Source of the DNA: Apostichopus japonicus
Lineage: Eukaryota > Echinodermata > Holothuroidea > Aspidochirotida > Stichopodidae
Direction: 5' to 3'
DNA: 64,000 nucleotides
Assembly: GCF_037975245.1 (NCBI RefSeq)
Contig: NC_092576.1
Coordinates: 44,732,111-44,796,110 of the forward strand
The notes beneath the pieces are model-generated. The model searched no databases, had not been told where the DNA came from, and saw only the letters and a list, made by a program, of their open reading frames with translations. Below, one piece after another: positions 1 to 11,771 of the stretch. The position numbers and the translations under genes are program-made. Every line of letters starts with the position of its first letter. The stretch's first letter is position 1.

Positions 1-1800
1 CCACCGAACAATGTTCCCAAGCTGATGGCGTAGGCCGAAGTTATCCTTGACTAACGTTATGCTACAGTTACAATAGGCATATCTACCCTACACTACAGTA
101 GGCCTACATACGGAACTGAAGTGCAGACTAAATGTTTTATTTCTAAATCTAATTATTTATGATTATGATTATTTTTTATTATTTTTAGTCTAATTCGTTA
201 AGTATATTTATATTTTATTTTTTCGTTATTGTCTGTTGTGGTTTTTATAATGCCTTATCTTAATAAATCAATCATATAAACTAAGACGGTTCATTGGCAT
301 GGATGGATGATGGAGATAGAGCGAATAATTGGTCACATTTTGGTTCCATGTAGCGAAATGCTTGAAACAATTTTGAATTTTTTTCATACTTGTGAAATTA
401 ATTACATCTACTTCGATTACTGTTTTTTCCTTGAACGATGGTGCATATTTTTTGACAGTGAAGTTGACTTTGATTTTGCTAGACATTTTGTGTCCTATTG
501 GAATTACCCATGTGAAATAGCTCACATTTGATGCTGGCTAAAGAAATTAGGTAGGCTATTGCCTAGTCAATTAGTAGTACTAAGGCCTAGGCCTGTAGTA
601 ACTACATAAGTAATGACTGGTGTTAAGGCCTAAGCCTATATAGCGAAATGTTAGGCCTAGGCAGGCCTAAGCAAAGGCATGTAGCACATATACACATAAG
701 TAAGTCTACGTTAGGCCCTAGACTAATTTCTAAGTTTATGTGTTTGGCTATTTGCACTTCTACTTCCCTTGTACTCTAACTTCAAAGTTAATTTCAGGGA
801 CCAAAGTTGTGAATAATAAGTGGGCTACCTCATACTCATACTCATGGTCTTACATTCAAAGCCTTGATAATTTCACATCTAGGGCTAATACTCCGAGTCC
901 TACAAACTCCCTTTACCCTAAGTAAAGGGTTTCTTGTACCTGCATAATTGTTTAGGTCTAGGGTTAGGCTGTGATGGCTGTAGGGAATCAGAATCTGATT
1001 TCAAGGGGAGGGGGACTTAAAAAGTGCACTTTGCCTTGGCTAGAGAAGAAAAATGGAAACATCAAACATACAAAGCTTTGAATCCAGCACTTGAAGCAAT
1101 ATCTCCCCACTGCCCTTGTCCCCGGATTAAGGATTTTAAATAGGCATTGTGACTTCTACCTCCACTGTTCTTCACTCATGAGAATTAGTAAAAGGGTCAA
1201 ATGCAGTCATCCCAATTTTTCCTGTATTTCAAGCTTGTCTGGCTCTTTCCAACAAGACCATTCATTTGTTTCTGAATTGTTAAATTTATGGAAGATAAGT
1301 CCTTGGATCTATATGTTATTCATAATTCTTTTATATCATTCTAAGGGACTTGCATAGGAAGCACTTTGGAGATTGCCTGTTGTATCTACTTAGACCCAGT
1401 GTTGGATACCAAAGTAATAACAAACAAAATTGTTGTCACTTGTCAAAGTGTGTTGTGTACAGAAATGTCTTTTCATCCATTTTCAAGCAAGGCATCCCCC
1501 CCCCTACCACCCGCTCCCTGAAGAAGTCTATGTAAGGTGAACTGCATCATAGCATACCAATCATGTTTGTTAATATGACACTGTTTTTCATATACTGAAC
1601 CAATACTGTTATATACACATGCGTAGGCCTACTATATGTAGTGGCAAATACAAAACTGTTTATCCTCAATCTCAAAGAAGTGACAAATAAAGGAGCTTTG
1701 ATGCTCATTATTATATATAAATAGAGGTTATGTAACAGTGAAACAGATTTAGAATAGGTATATTTTCCTGCATTTATATAAGTGCTTTATCATTTTTATA
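1..1800. other. No gene seen; ggcctaggcct-rich spacer
   Basis: No reading frame here looks like a protein I recognise, and no convincing pair of splice sites brackets an open frame. Around 540-720 there are many short palindromic words of the ggcctaggcct and taggcctaag type, common in echinoderm intergenic DNA. Nothing else stands out. Confidence 0.5.
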
Positions 1801-1806
1801 CTACAG

Positions 1807-1922
1807 CCCATAATGACTTGTGAATGTGATGTGGACTGGACAGTCGTTTCACTTATATTAGCACTAACTGGCATCGCAGCTGCACTGATTTACATATCAT
1901 TTATACTACTTATGCATCCATG
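1807..1922 (+). CDS. Candidate exon for a small membrane protein
   Basis: A good acceptor (ctacag) at 1801-1806 and a strong donor (gtaagg) from 1923 bracket a frame starting at ATG 1813. It reads MTCECDVDW, then a hydrophobic stretch of about 25 residues (LILALTGIAAALIYISFILL) ending MHPW, which looks like a single transmembrane segment. The exon leaves two bases (TG). Splicing to the next candidate exon at 6374 would create TGA at once, giving a peptide of about 36 residues. That could be a real micropeptide, an upstream frame, or a sign that the partner exon is elsewhere. I do not recognise the protein. Confidence 0.3.
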
Positions 1923-2276
1923 GTAAGGAACTTTCAGAATTATTCTTTGTTTTTTCCATACAAATTATGCATATTTGTTCAACCTATATCTACTATAAGA
2001 AAACAGTTTTCAATTGAAAGGGTTGTGTCATACTGTACACAGTATTGTAATGTATTGTAATGTGAAATTTGTACAGTTATGTGATATCCTACTTCAGAGT
2101 GCCGCTGTGACAGCACTAAAGAACATATAGGCCGACCCAAAATGTGTAACACCTACCTTACTGCCCAGTCCCTAATTTTGAAGATTATTATTGAGATTTA
2201 ACTGCATTTAGATTTTACAACAAGTATATATGTAAAACAGCAAATAGCACAATCACTTTAGGAATAATTTATATCT

Positions 2277-4550
2277 GGGTCATTCCATATCAAATCACCA
2301 GATTTTGGGGTATGTTGTAGTTCGACATTTTTGAAAAATTCCCAAATTTATTGCATGAGTGGACCACCATAAAATAAGCATATTCTGAAAATTTCAGTTG
2401 CATTGCTTTACAATTGGCCGATTTAAAATTCTTTGAAATTCCGCAATTTGTCACCACCATGGCAATTTGGCATTTTCTTGACTTTTGAGGTCTCATTTCT
2501 CAGCAATTACACATTCTACTACCTTTCTATTACAGATGCCTATAGAGTCTAACCCATAGAACAGGAAAATAAAAAATTAGGCTACAAAAATATTGTCTTG
2601 TGGAGTTAGGTCAACTTAAAAGTGTCAAAATATTTAATTTTTGTACTTTTCACTAAAAAATGTGCTATTTTTAGTGATGAATTGCTCCTAAACCATTGCT
2701 TCAGGGTACTTGATTCCTTCAGAGGTTATTATGTCTAGTACAAACATTACAAAATAATGATTACAATGCTTTCCTAGAATATGTTTGCCAGTTGTGCAAC
2801 TCTAAAGTTGCTATTTCATGCTGCGATTCAGCATGAGGTAGGGGTTTTGATGCCAATTTTTTACCAAAGTAACCATGTTAGAGGTGTCAGGGTTTATACT
2901 TTATTAATAAGTATAAAGTTCTTACACATTAACAAATTTCAGGCTTCTAGCTGTTCTCAATATTAATTTATGAAGTTGTTAAGTTGCTCCGATGTACAAA
3001 AGAGGTCGTTTTTGACGGCCAATAACTCAAAACGCGTCAAATTAAAAAAAATTGATAATTTTTTCTGGAAGAGATATAGTACCACCCTGTTTGTACAAAA
3101 AATTTCAGGAGGGTGTTTTGCCTTATTTTGAAATGAAAAATCCTCAAAGTTTGTCAAAGTCAGTACACACATATGTATGTACAGTGTGTACAGTACATAC
3201 ACTGCACTGATTTTATATGTACGGAGTGTCATGAGTGCCAGAAGACTATGTTTAAACTAACACTAATATACTCACTGTACATATACAAATGGTTGAATTA
3301 GAAGACTTGACTATAGAATTAATTTCAACCAGTACATGTATGTACAGTACAAAACTGTACTGGGTGTACATGTACAGTGTGTTAGTGTTGTTTTAACATA
3401 GTCTTCTGGCATTCATGGCACTCCGTACATATACACTCAGTACAGTGTATGTACTGTACACACTGTTCATACATATGTGTGTACTGGTTGAAATTCATTT
3501 TATAAGTCTTCTAATTAAATGAATTCAACCAGGAGCAGACAAGTACATTGCAAATAGTATTTTGTTATATGAAATTAAAAACTGCACAGTATTGAACTGA
3601 ATGACCTTGAAGTACAGTACAATACCCAGGGTCAAAACTCATGGAACATCAAAACAGGCAAAAACGTTTTTTTGTAAAAATCCCAAACTTTGAGGATTTT
3701 TCATTTCAAAATAAGGCAAAACACCCTCCTGAAATTTTTTGTACAAACAGGGTGGTACTATATCTCTTCCAGAAAAAATTATCAATTTTTTTTAATTTGA
3801 CGCGTTTTGAGTTATTGGCCGTCAAAAACGACCTCTTTTGTACATCGGAGCAACTTAACAACTTCATAAATTAATATTGAGAACAGCTAGAACCCTGAAA
3901 TTTGTTAATGTGTAAGAACTTTATACTTATTAATAAAGTATAAACCCTGACACCTCTAACATGGTTACTTTGGTAAAAAATTGGCATCAAAACCCCTACC
4001 TCATACTGAATCGCAGCATGAAATAGCAACTTTAGAGTTGCACAACTTGCAAACATAGTCTAGGAAAGCATTGTAATCATTATTTTGTAATACTTGTACT
4101 AGACATAATAACCTCTGAAAGAATCAAGTACCCTGAAGCAATGGTTTAGGAGCAATTCATCACTAAAAATAGCACATTTTTTAGTGAAAAGTACAAAAAT
4201 CAAATATTTTGACACTTTTAAGTTGACCTAACTCTACAAGACAATATTTTTGTAGCCTAATTTTTTATTTTCCTGTTCTATGGGATAGACTCTTTAGGCG
4301 TCTGTATTAGAAAGGTAGTAGAATGTTCAATTGCTGAGAAATGAGACCTCAAAAGTCAAGAAAATGCCAAAATGCCATGGTGGCGACAAATTGCGGAATT
4401 TCAAAGTGTGATAAATCGGCCAATTGTAAAGCAATGAAACTGAAATTTTCAGAATATGCTTATTTTATGGTGGTCCAATCATACAATAAATTTGGGAATT
4501 TTTGGAAAGGGTGCAGCAACAGCCATCCGTGATTTGACACGGAATGACCC
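2277..4550. mobile_element. Foldback DNA element with ~0.87-kb inverted arms
   Basis: The ends are exact inverted copies (GGGTCATTCC at 2277 and GGAATGACCC ending 4550), flanked by the direct repeat ATCT (2273-2276 and 4551-4554), a likely target-site duplication. The left arm runs to about 3145 and the right arm from about 3685; they pair at high identity over about 870 bp. No transposase is encoded, and short open frames in the two arms mirror each other. It is a non-autonomous foldback or long-TIR transposon of a superfamily I cannot assign. The high arm identity suggests recent insertion or arm-to-arm gene conversion. Confidence 0.85.
3165..3490. repeat. Nested inverted repeat in the foldback loop
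   Basis: Inside the loop is a second palindrome with its own centre near 3327, about 85 bp off the centre of the outer element (3413). For example, tacggagtgtcatgagtgcc near 3220 pairs with ggcattcatggcactccgta ending near 3430. Words rich in gtacatgtac line both flanks. The different centre shows the element grew by at least two inversion or duplication steps. Confidence 0.75.
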
Positions 4551-5090
4551 ATCTTCTCAAATTAATGGCCTTATGTAGAATCATCTCTATACATAAAAAC
4601 AAAGGACTACAGTTGTTAGTTTTAAATGTATATATAAATTAATCCTTACATTGCTCCAGATGAATAAATCAACCAAGTGAGATTGTGCACTCAGTGTTCC
4701 AGGTGGATATATCCGCCTTAGAGGAATGGTGTGTTCAATGTATTAGTTTGTAACACCCCGTCCCATGCTGTTTTCATTTCTGAAATGTTTATATTAGAGT
4801 AAAGGATGCAATTCCACAGAAATCTATGCTATACATGCAGTTGCACTGATATTTTTGGAGAATTTTACAATTGGACATGGCTTGTTGCTGCAAGTAGTGT
4901 ATAGAGGAGGCACTTGCTGAAATAATAGCTGATCTCAGCAGTGATGATGAGGGTTTTGCTACTTGAATTCAGCATTACAGTGATATTAGTTCACATTATA
5001 AGTTAAATTTATCAAACTAAACACTTTCAAAGTTTTTCAAAGTATATACCATAAGAATGTAAATTTAGTTTCCAACAATATTTATGTATA

Positions 5091-5840
5091 GTAAGATGGG
5101 GTAAAAAAAAAACGTTTCCTTAAAGTTTAACATAAAACTCGTTAGGTAGATGCTTAGGTAGATATTTTAGCATTGTCAGTTGACAAATTGGAATACCTTC
5201 CTAAATAGCCATAATAAAAATTTCAATCACAATGAGTAAAGGAGAAATTCAAGAAAAGGGGTGGTTTTTTTTTACCCCGGCAACAGTTAGTTATAAAAAT
5301 GTAAATTATTATATTGGTAGAAATTAGAGGAGCATAGATGTACTCCCTGTGTCAATCATATAGCAATTCTAACATTCTGTGATAAATATAAACCATTTTG
5401 GGAGGAAATTAGGACTGGTCTTTTTTTACCCCAAACGGACACTAAACACTGGGGTAAAAAAAACCCACGTCATTCGAGAAAAATGTCAGATCGTGCGGGT
5501 AATTACATTACTGATTCATGTAGGTACACCTCTTATTATCATAACCAAGAAACAAAAACCTCTATATCAGTTCTAATATTTTTGCGGGATAAAGTTAAAG
5601 GACAGTGTTCAGAACTTAAATATTTGCTATTTTTAGAGTATGGGAAAAATCGGCGCTAAAAGTATCGGTACGCCGATGGAAAAGAATAGTAACAATCAAT
5701 AAAGTATGTCCGAATTGACTTGGGCACCATGGTTTTCACATACACCATACAAAAATGTGTTTCTATTTCTCACGACTTGTAGTGGGGGTGGGTTTTTTTT
5801 TACCCCAACTACCCTGTGTTTTTTTTTTACCCCGTCTTAC
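5091..5840. mobile_element. MITE-like element with GTAAGAYGGGG termini
   Basis: The left end (gtaagatggggtaaaaaaaa, from 5091) and right end (ttttttttaccccgtcttac, ending 5840) are inverted copies, flanked by TATA on both sides (5087-5090 and 5841-5844), so the target duplication is TA or TATA. Four more copies of the T-run/ACCCC motif, in both orientations, lie inside at about 5265, 5420, 5450 and 5793. No transposase is visible. Size and TA-type target suggest a non-autonomous Tc1/mariner-like or similar element; the family is unknown. Confidence 0.65.
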
Positions 5841-6315
5841 TATATGTGTTATGTTAGGCCTTGGCAAATGATTAACTCAACTAAAGTAGTCTACAAAGTG
5901 CAATATTATGCCTGGCCTGGTCCAGTTATATGTGTAAGCTTTGCTGATGTGACAGGCTTTTAAATATGCAAAAATGACTACGTGCCACACGGTCAGAGCA
6001 GGGGTAACTTGTGATGCAATAATAGCGCGTTCAAAATGAGAATGTGAAAGACACAGTTCAATTTCTCTTCTGTTTCTATGCTATAACCTGTAAATGTGTG
6101 TGTGAGTACTCACAAGAGGACAAAGTCTGTCTAGTCTATGTATAATTACCTTCACCTGACTTAAAAATTTAACTGATTGACAATGACAGGGTAATCTTTC
6201 TATTGTTAGGAGTTAGTATAAAAAGGACAAAAACAAAGAGGAAAATATCACAAGAATTTACAGTTAAAAAGCATGTTTCTGGAGACAGGCCTCTCCGCCT
6301 AGTTTTGTTCAGTAC

Positions 6316-6334
6316 AGGGTTAGGGTTAGGGTTT
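6316..6334. repeat. Short interstitial TTAGGG repeat
   Basis: Three adjoining copies of the animal telomere unit TTAGGG lie just upstream of a splice acceptor. Three copies can arise by chance or by break repair; no larger array is present. Confidence 0.7.
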
Positions 6335-6373
6335 GATTTAGTTCCAATTCTGATGATTTTTTTTTTACTTCAG

Positions 6374-8429
6374 AAAACTGCAAACATGGGTGCTCCAACA
6401 GATGCTCCTCCACCATATCCCGATGGCGAAAAAGCAGGTATTACATAAAGCTACCACTCATTCATTTAACAGTAACCTATAGAATCATTTCTGTTGCTCA
6501 GAGGTGCCAGTTGGAATGCAGAATCATATATAATTTTTGCCAGTTTTTTCTTTGTTACTGATTTATTACGTTCAGTGATATGCTCACGCCAGGCTGCGGC
6601 GGGAAGGCATGTGTTGGCCGTGCACGGCAGTTCTAAATCCCTCCAAGTACAAAGAGAATTGTAAACATTTCTGCCTGGCACTATTCTTGATGATTAATAT
6701 CACAGCTTTTACCAAATTTACCAACAAATGGGAGAACAGTTGGGACAGAAGTTAGCTCCAGAATCAGAAAAAGATAGCACCATTTGCCATCTGAGTATAC
6801 TTGCAAAGATTTTCCAAATGGGAGGGGGACACCCCACCACTTAGACCCTTCCTCCAGGACGTGGATCACACAACCTTGCAAACCCGTCCGGCACTCAAAT
6901 ATTCCTGAGCACATCCCTGTACATAAACACAGGTAGTCAAGGCGTTCTGTGAAAATTCCTAACATGGCTTTGTGATATAAGTTTTAAATGAAATTGAGGT
7001 GTCATCCATGGTTACACGGTAGTGTTGCTTCTGACTACCCCCCCCTCACCCCACAACCTCATCCCTAGCCTAGCAGGTAAAGGGATCACCACCAACTATG
7101 GTCTGGATAGTAGAGTTGGTAGAGCATATGACTCGTTATCATGAGGTCACTCTGGTTCGGAAACGTGTTTTCGCTCAACTCTTTCTCCATGGTGTGTATA
7201 AATTTTATCAAGTCAGATTTTCTGTTAGAATCTGTAGGTGGTCAATTTTGGTATCGTTTCTTCGTCGTCGATATTTGTGGTGTTTTGATTTTTGATACAG
7301 ATATCGTTTGATAGTTTGGTCATAGGTGGTCTTACTGCGATCGAGCTTTCCGACTTAGACAGGAGTTCTAACCAAGTAAATTCAACTCAACGATGTCTAC
7401 ATTGCATTGTCATCGTCAACATTGTCCGCATAACTTCTACCCAGCAACATGTTTTTTTTCTGCATTCATTTTTTACACCCGTTACAACCCTTTTCTCCTC
7501 TTGTGATTACAGATTCACCTCCATATACCGAGGGCACGGCTTACCCTCCTCTCTTGCAACAGGGATATCCACAAATGGGGCAATTACCTCAAGCACAACA
7601 GCCAGCTCCAGGGTATTCGGCACAACAACCAGCCCCAGGGCATCAGGTAAGCATATATGTCCACATCCCCGCCTCTCCCCCTCCCCTAGTTTTTTGGTTG
7701 CTGTTTGGTGATATTCCTTTGCACGATATTGATATATTACATCATATACAACCTACGTGGGTTATGATTTTTCATCATACTACTTTCTTTATCAGTTTTT
7801 GCACTGTTGCACACAGGATACTGCACCGCACTGCACGTATATTGCAGTGTATTTCTTGTATTGCAGTATGAAAGTCGATTGAAACCTTTAATATTAAAAA
7901 ATGTCGAAACTAGCCAGAGTTTTCTTTTGGTCTTTCTCTTGTTTGTGGATTTGAAAAATGATAAATTTGGGAGACAATGAATACATACTGCAGTAAAAAA
8001 ATTCAGAAAGTCTGTACCAGTGGCGTTTCCTCTAATAAATTAAATGTTACAGCCAAAATATCTTTGACAAAAGTATACATAGTGTCATAGGACATGGGTG
8101 TAGAGTCTAAACGTGCATATATGTGACCACCCAGACCATACAGAACTAAAACAGGTACTCACGATTTCAGTTTTTCCCATCCACTACATAATAATGCTAT
8201 AGTAACAGGCTATTGTATATTAAATCAGGCTTTGTAATTATTGCAAAGTTTGTTTACAGGCCTGTGCAATTGCATAGACAGTAAATGATCCAAAGCTGCA
8301 ATCCTCAATTGAATATGACATTCATATACATGCTTTCTTTTGCTTTATGCTAAGGATTCTGATGAAAGCGATGATGATGATGATGGTGATGTAAATGATC
8401 CACCGTATTGCCTAGATGATGATCAGCCT
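6374..8429 (+). CDS. 5' exons, PPxY-rich acidic N-terminus (tyrosine-recombinase gene)
   Basis: Three exons fit in phase: 6374-6437 (ATG at 6386), 7513-7646 and 8355-8429, each with an AG acceptor and GT donor (gtatta, gtaagc, gtaagt). They encode a Pro/Gln-rich segment starting MGAPTDAPPPYPDGEKAG, with three PPY-type motifs (PPPYP, SPPYT, DPPYC) that would suit WW-domain binding. A run of Asp follows in the third exon. The last exon ends in phase 0, which matches the phase-0 start of the recombinase exon at 8975. Linking them is an inference from phase and order; they could instead be a separate gene. The acceptor at 8353-8354 (ctaag) is not a strong one. Confidence 0.5.
7095..7300 (+). repeat. 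tRNA-derived SINE head in an intron
   Basis: The stretch tagagttggtagagcat near 7110 resembles a tRNA A box, and ggttcggaaac at 7154-7164 resembles a B box at normal tRNA spacing (about 45 bp). The layout matches the 5' head of a tRNA-related SINE inserted in the intron before exon 7513. The 3' end of the body is unclear. It is not a tRNA gene, since the cloverleaf arms do not pair fully. Confidence 0.5.
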
Positions 8430-8974
8430 GTAAGTTTGTGAGGTCGACTATATCATTAGCAAAGCAATAGTTACCAAAACACCTCCTAACATTTTCACTT
8501 GAACACTTCATTGGTAAATTTTGCCACTTCCTTGTAGACACCACCCTTCTCTAATTATCTAAATTGGTAGGTAGGGTCCCTTTGAGGCTTTCAGTTTATT
8601 TCAAAGTGTGTGTATCGGAAACATGCAGAATCTTTGTATATGAAGATATGTTTGAAGTTTAACAAACTTTGGTTGTGTAAAACATTTGGTTTGTCTGAAA
8701 ATGAAGAGCTGGCATGAGCCGAATGGCACGATGTGATATCAGATTACTACAAAGGTAGTCACTTTGATGACTATTTAGTTGGTATTCAATCTGGAATGCT
8801 TATTGTCAAATTGGTCCATGATTTTTGGAAGCTTCAAGTTTGTATAAACATTGATAAATTTGAACCTAGTGTCAATAAATTTGTCTACATTTGTAATATT
8901 TTTATTAGTATAATGCCCTGTTATAGATTTTATGTATCTACACTTTGAAGTATCCTGTATTCTATTTTATACAG

Positions 8975-10755
8975 CCACAACAGAATATGCGATGCGGTAG
9001 ACGAAAATTGCGTGACTATGTTTCAGATAGTGAGGACTCTGATGAGGATTGTTCTGATAGCAATGGGGTGTTGCAACGACTTGCAAATCTACGTTACCTA
9101 AGAGAAGGAAACTACAAAAAACCAAGAAGAACGTGCCCATTTTGCTCTAAATCCTACAGTGAGAAACTGGCAAGACACATTGGAACTATCCATAGACACA
9201 TTCCACAAGTTGCTGCAGCATTGAAGCTTCCAAAGAAGGAAATGGATGAAGCCTTTTCAAAGATGAGGAAGGAGGGGATCCTGATGGTAAACAAAGAAAA
9301 GATGAAAAGCAGAACACCAGTGTTTGAGAGAGAGAGAAACACTGCATCCAATCAACCCCTTGTCATGTGTGGACTATGCAAAGGTTTCTATGTCAAAAAG
9401 TGTTTCTCCAGACATAAGATAAAGTGTCAAGGTGATAGCTGTGAAGAAGCATGTACAATACCTGTGTCATTACTAATGTCTGAAACAACAAACCAAAACA
9501 AACTTTTGTCCGAGTTTAGTGTAAACATTTTATACAAATTCCGAGGCGATGAAGTGGGTTCTATTTGCAGAGAGGACCCTGTGATCCTGAATGTTGGCAA
9601 AAGACTATGGGATAAGGGACGAGCCAAGGAAAACAAGAAAACGGAGGTTCGTAAGTCTGTAATGAGTGACATGAGGAGACTTGCCTCACTTTATCTGCAC
9701 TTCAAGGAGCAAAAGACTATCCATGCTTCACATTTTACTCTGGAAACTGGTACATCAAGGGATATGTTTGATCGAAAGAACTTCAGCATCCTGAGTGAAG
9801 CAATTAATGCTTACACACTAAACAAAGAGAAAGCCAGTATCAAGTCAGGATTAAAACTTGGTATCTATTATCTTCTAAAGAAGGCCTCAAAGGTGATCAA
9901 AGCAACACATCTTGTAGAAGAGAATGACATTGCAGCAGCTGACATAGACAGGTTTGTCTCTGTTCTAGAGCTAAATCAGAACTTTCTGTTTGGAGATGCT
10001 TCATATCAAATAAATATGAACCGCCAAAAGAACTTGAGAAAACCTGCGGCACTTCCACTGGAAGAAGACATCAACAAACTTCGAAGTTATACTGTGGCAA
10101 CATTGAACTCAATGATGAATGATGACTTTATCATCTGGGATTCACACAACTTTAAGAAATTACGGGATCTAACTGTCACAAGATTAACACTCTTCAATGC
10201 AAGAAGAGGTGGTGAGCCCAGTCGTTTGTCATTGGATGAGTGGAGACAGGCCAGTTGTAATGCTTGGATTGATAAACAAAAGGCAGAGGCTATTCAGGAT
10301 CCTGTAGCGAAACATCTCCTTAATGAGCTCAAAGTCACATACCAATCTGGCTAAAGGTAACAACCACTTGGTTCCAGTATTGTTCCCTGATGATTGTATT
10401 AAGCCCATGGAAACACTCACTAGCAAGGAAACCAGAAGCACAGCATGCATAAGACAATGCAACCCATACGTCTTTGCATGCACACAAGGATCCAACAATC
10501 ATGTGAGTGGATGGCACGCCCTTAATGGTGTTTGTGATGACGCAGGCATTGACAGCACATCAAATCTTACAGCCACCAAAAATAGGCACAGAATTAGCAC
10601 CATCTATGCATCACTTGAAATTCCTGAAAAGGAGAGAGCACTCTTTTTTAAGCATATGGGACACAGTGCAGACATAAATGAAAACATTTATCAAGCACCT
10701 GCTGCAATAATGGAGGTTGTGAGAGTAGGGAAGCAACTGCAACAAATTGATAAAG
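8975..10755 (+). CDS. Zinc-finger tyrosine-recombinase-like protein, core exon
   Basis: This 1.78-kb exon runs from acceptor tttatacag to donor AAAG/gtgaga. After an acidic SDSEDSDEDCSDS stretch come a C2H2 finger (CPFC...HIGTIH, 9134-9193), a second CxxC...H...C finger (CGLC...RHKIKC, 9368-9430), and a helical region. The catalytic core of the phage-integrase fold follows: an arginine box (LFNARRGGEPSRLSLDEW, ~10190-10245), then RHRIST, KHMGHS and the presumed nucleophile in NENIYQ (~10580-10695). The layout matches a multicopy invertebrate and fish protein family with fingers plus a tyrosine-recombinase core, related to Crypton-like DNA transposons or genes derived from them. One extra base near 10352 shifts the frame after TYQSG; the family sequence resumes at once as KGNNHLVPVLFPDD. 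This is either a disabling mutation or a sequencing error. I cannot tell host gene from decayed transposon; the many introns favour a host-style gene. Confidence 0.8.
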
Positions 10756-11124
10756 GTGAGAAACTGGGCACCATGCATATACCTTGGGCAGACAGCTCTG
10801 GGTAAAACTCATCAACATGACCATTCCTTGACAAATTAGAACTAGGCATCAGGGATGGCTGTAAAACGTGTGAGGGCACTTAAGCTATTAGATACAACCC
10901 ACCAGTAATTTGAGCATACTGGGCCAGTCATCACTGGATTGTAAGTGATGTACCTCACTCATCATTTTGGTATGCTTGGGTGTGGAAATATGAAATTTTA
11001 GCAGGAGTGTCACAGCACATAGATATGAACTTATTTTCCTACTAGGGTATTAATTGAGTTTTTAGAAAAATATCTAACTTACTTGTTTTAGTAGTTTTAC
11101 AATGTATTTTTCTTATTTACACAG

Positions 11125-11335
11125 CAAATCCATCCACGCAAAATGATGAGTACTCTTCCGATGGTGCAGAGAACAGCTCAGGTATTTTCCTACTAGGGTA
11201 TTTAATTGAGTTTTTAGAAAAATATCTAACTTGCATTTTTAGTAGTTTTACAATGTATTTTTCTTATCTACACAGCAAATCCATCCACTCAAAATGATGA
11301 GTACTCTTCCGATGGTGCAGAGAGCAGCAGTTCAG
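11125..11335 (+). CDS. Duplicated linker exon of the recombinase gene
   Basis: Two near-identical exons, 11125-11181 (57 nt) and 11276-11335 (60 nt), each have an acacag acceptor and a gtatt donor. Both start and end in phase 1, so one or both can be spliced in without disturbing the frame. In the phase set by the 10755 donor they read NPSTQNDEYSSDGAE plus a serine tail. The upstream intron end is copied too, so the tandem unit is about 150 bp (11031-11181 and 11182-11335). The product is an acidic, Ser-rich linker between recombinase core and C-terminal domain. Confidence 0.6.
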
Positions 11336-11771
11336 GTATTGTACAAAATCATGTTGAATCTTTTTTGTAATGAATATTTTTTAAATTGATAGCACTTTTT
11401 TATTGCAATTTATTTATTAATTTAAGCCTATATGTGTGTGGTTTGGATTTGTTATCAGATTTCAAGAATGCCTTGCAGCATTTTATTGTAGAAAAATAAA
11501 CAGTTTTGTTATAAGTTACATGAGGTAAGGTTAAGGTGGTAACACTTGGTAAAGCGCACATTACTGTAAAACACTCAATAGCGCTCAATGGTAGAGTGTC
11601 CATTTAAGTCATGTCTACTTCAGTTGAGACTCATGTCAAGTAAATTAAACTTCGTCCAGAAATTCAAACTTTTAGTCTGAGTCACGGGCATGTTGTTGTT
11701 GTTACAACACAAGAATAAATTTTGTTCTAATGATTTAATGTTGATATGTTTGTAATATTCTTGCACTACAG

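Noticed and set aside
6316-6334. Telomere fusion or telomeric element
   Set aside because: Only three TTAGGG units and no flanking sign of fusion.
6466-6965. Two minus-strand frames that look protein-like (TGLQGCVIHVLEEGS; PLPFGKSLQVYSDGKWC)
   Set aside because: Composition suggests an old mobile-element fragment, but I could not match it to any family.
10340-10365. Programmed frameshift in the recombinase core
   Set aside because: No slippery site or downstream structure typical of programmed shifting; a simple one-base change explains it.
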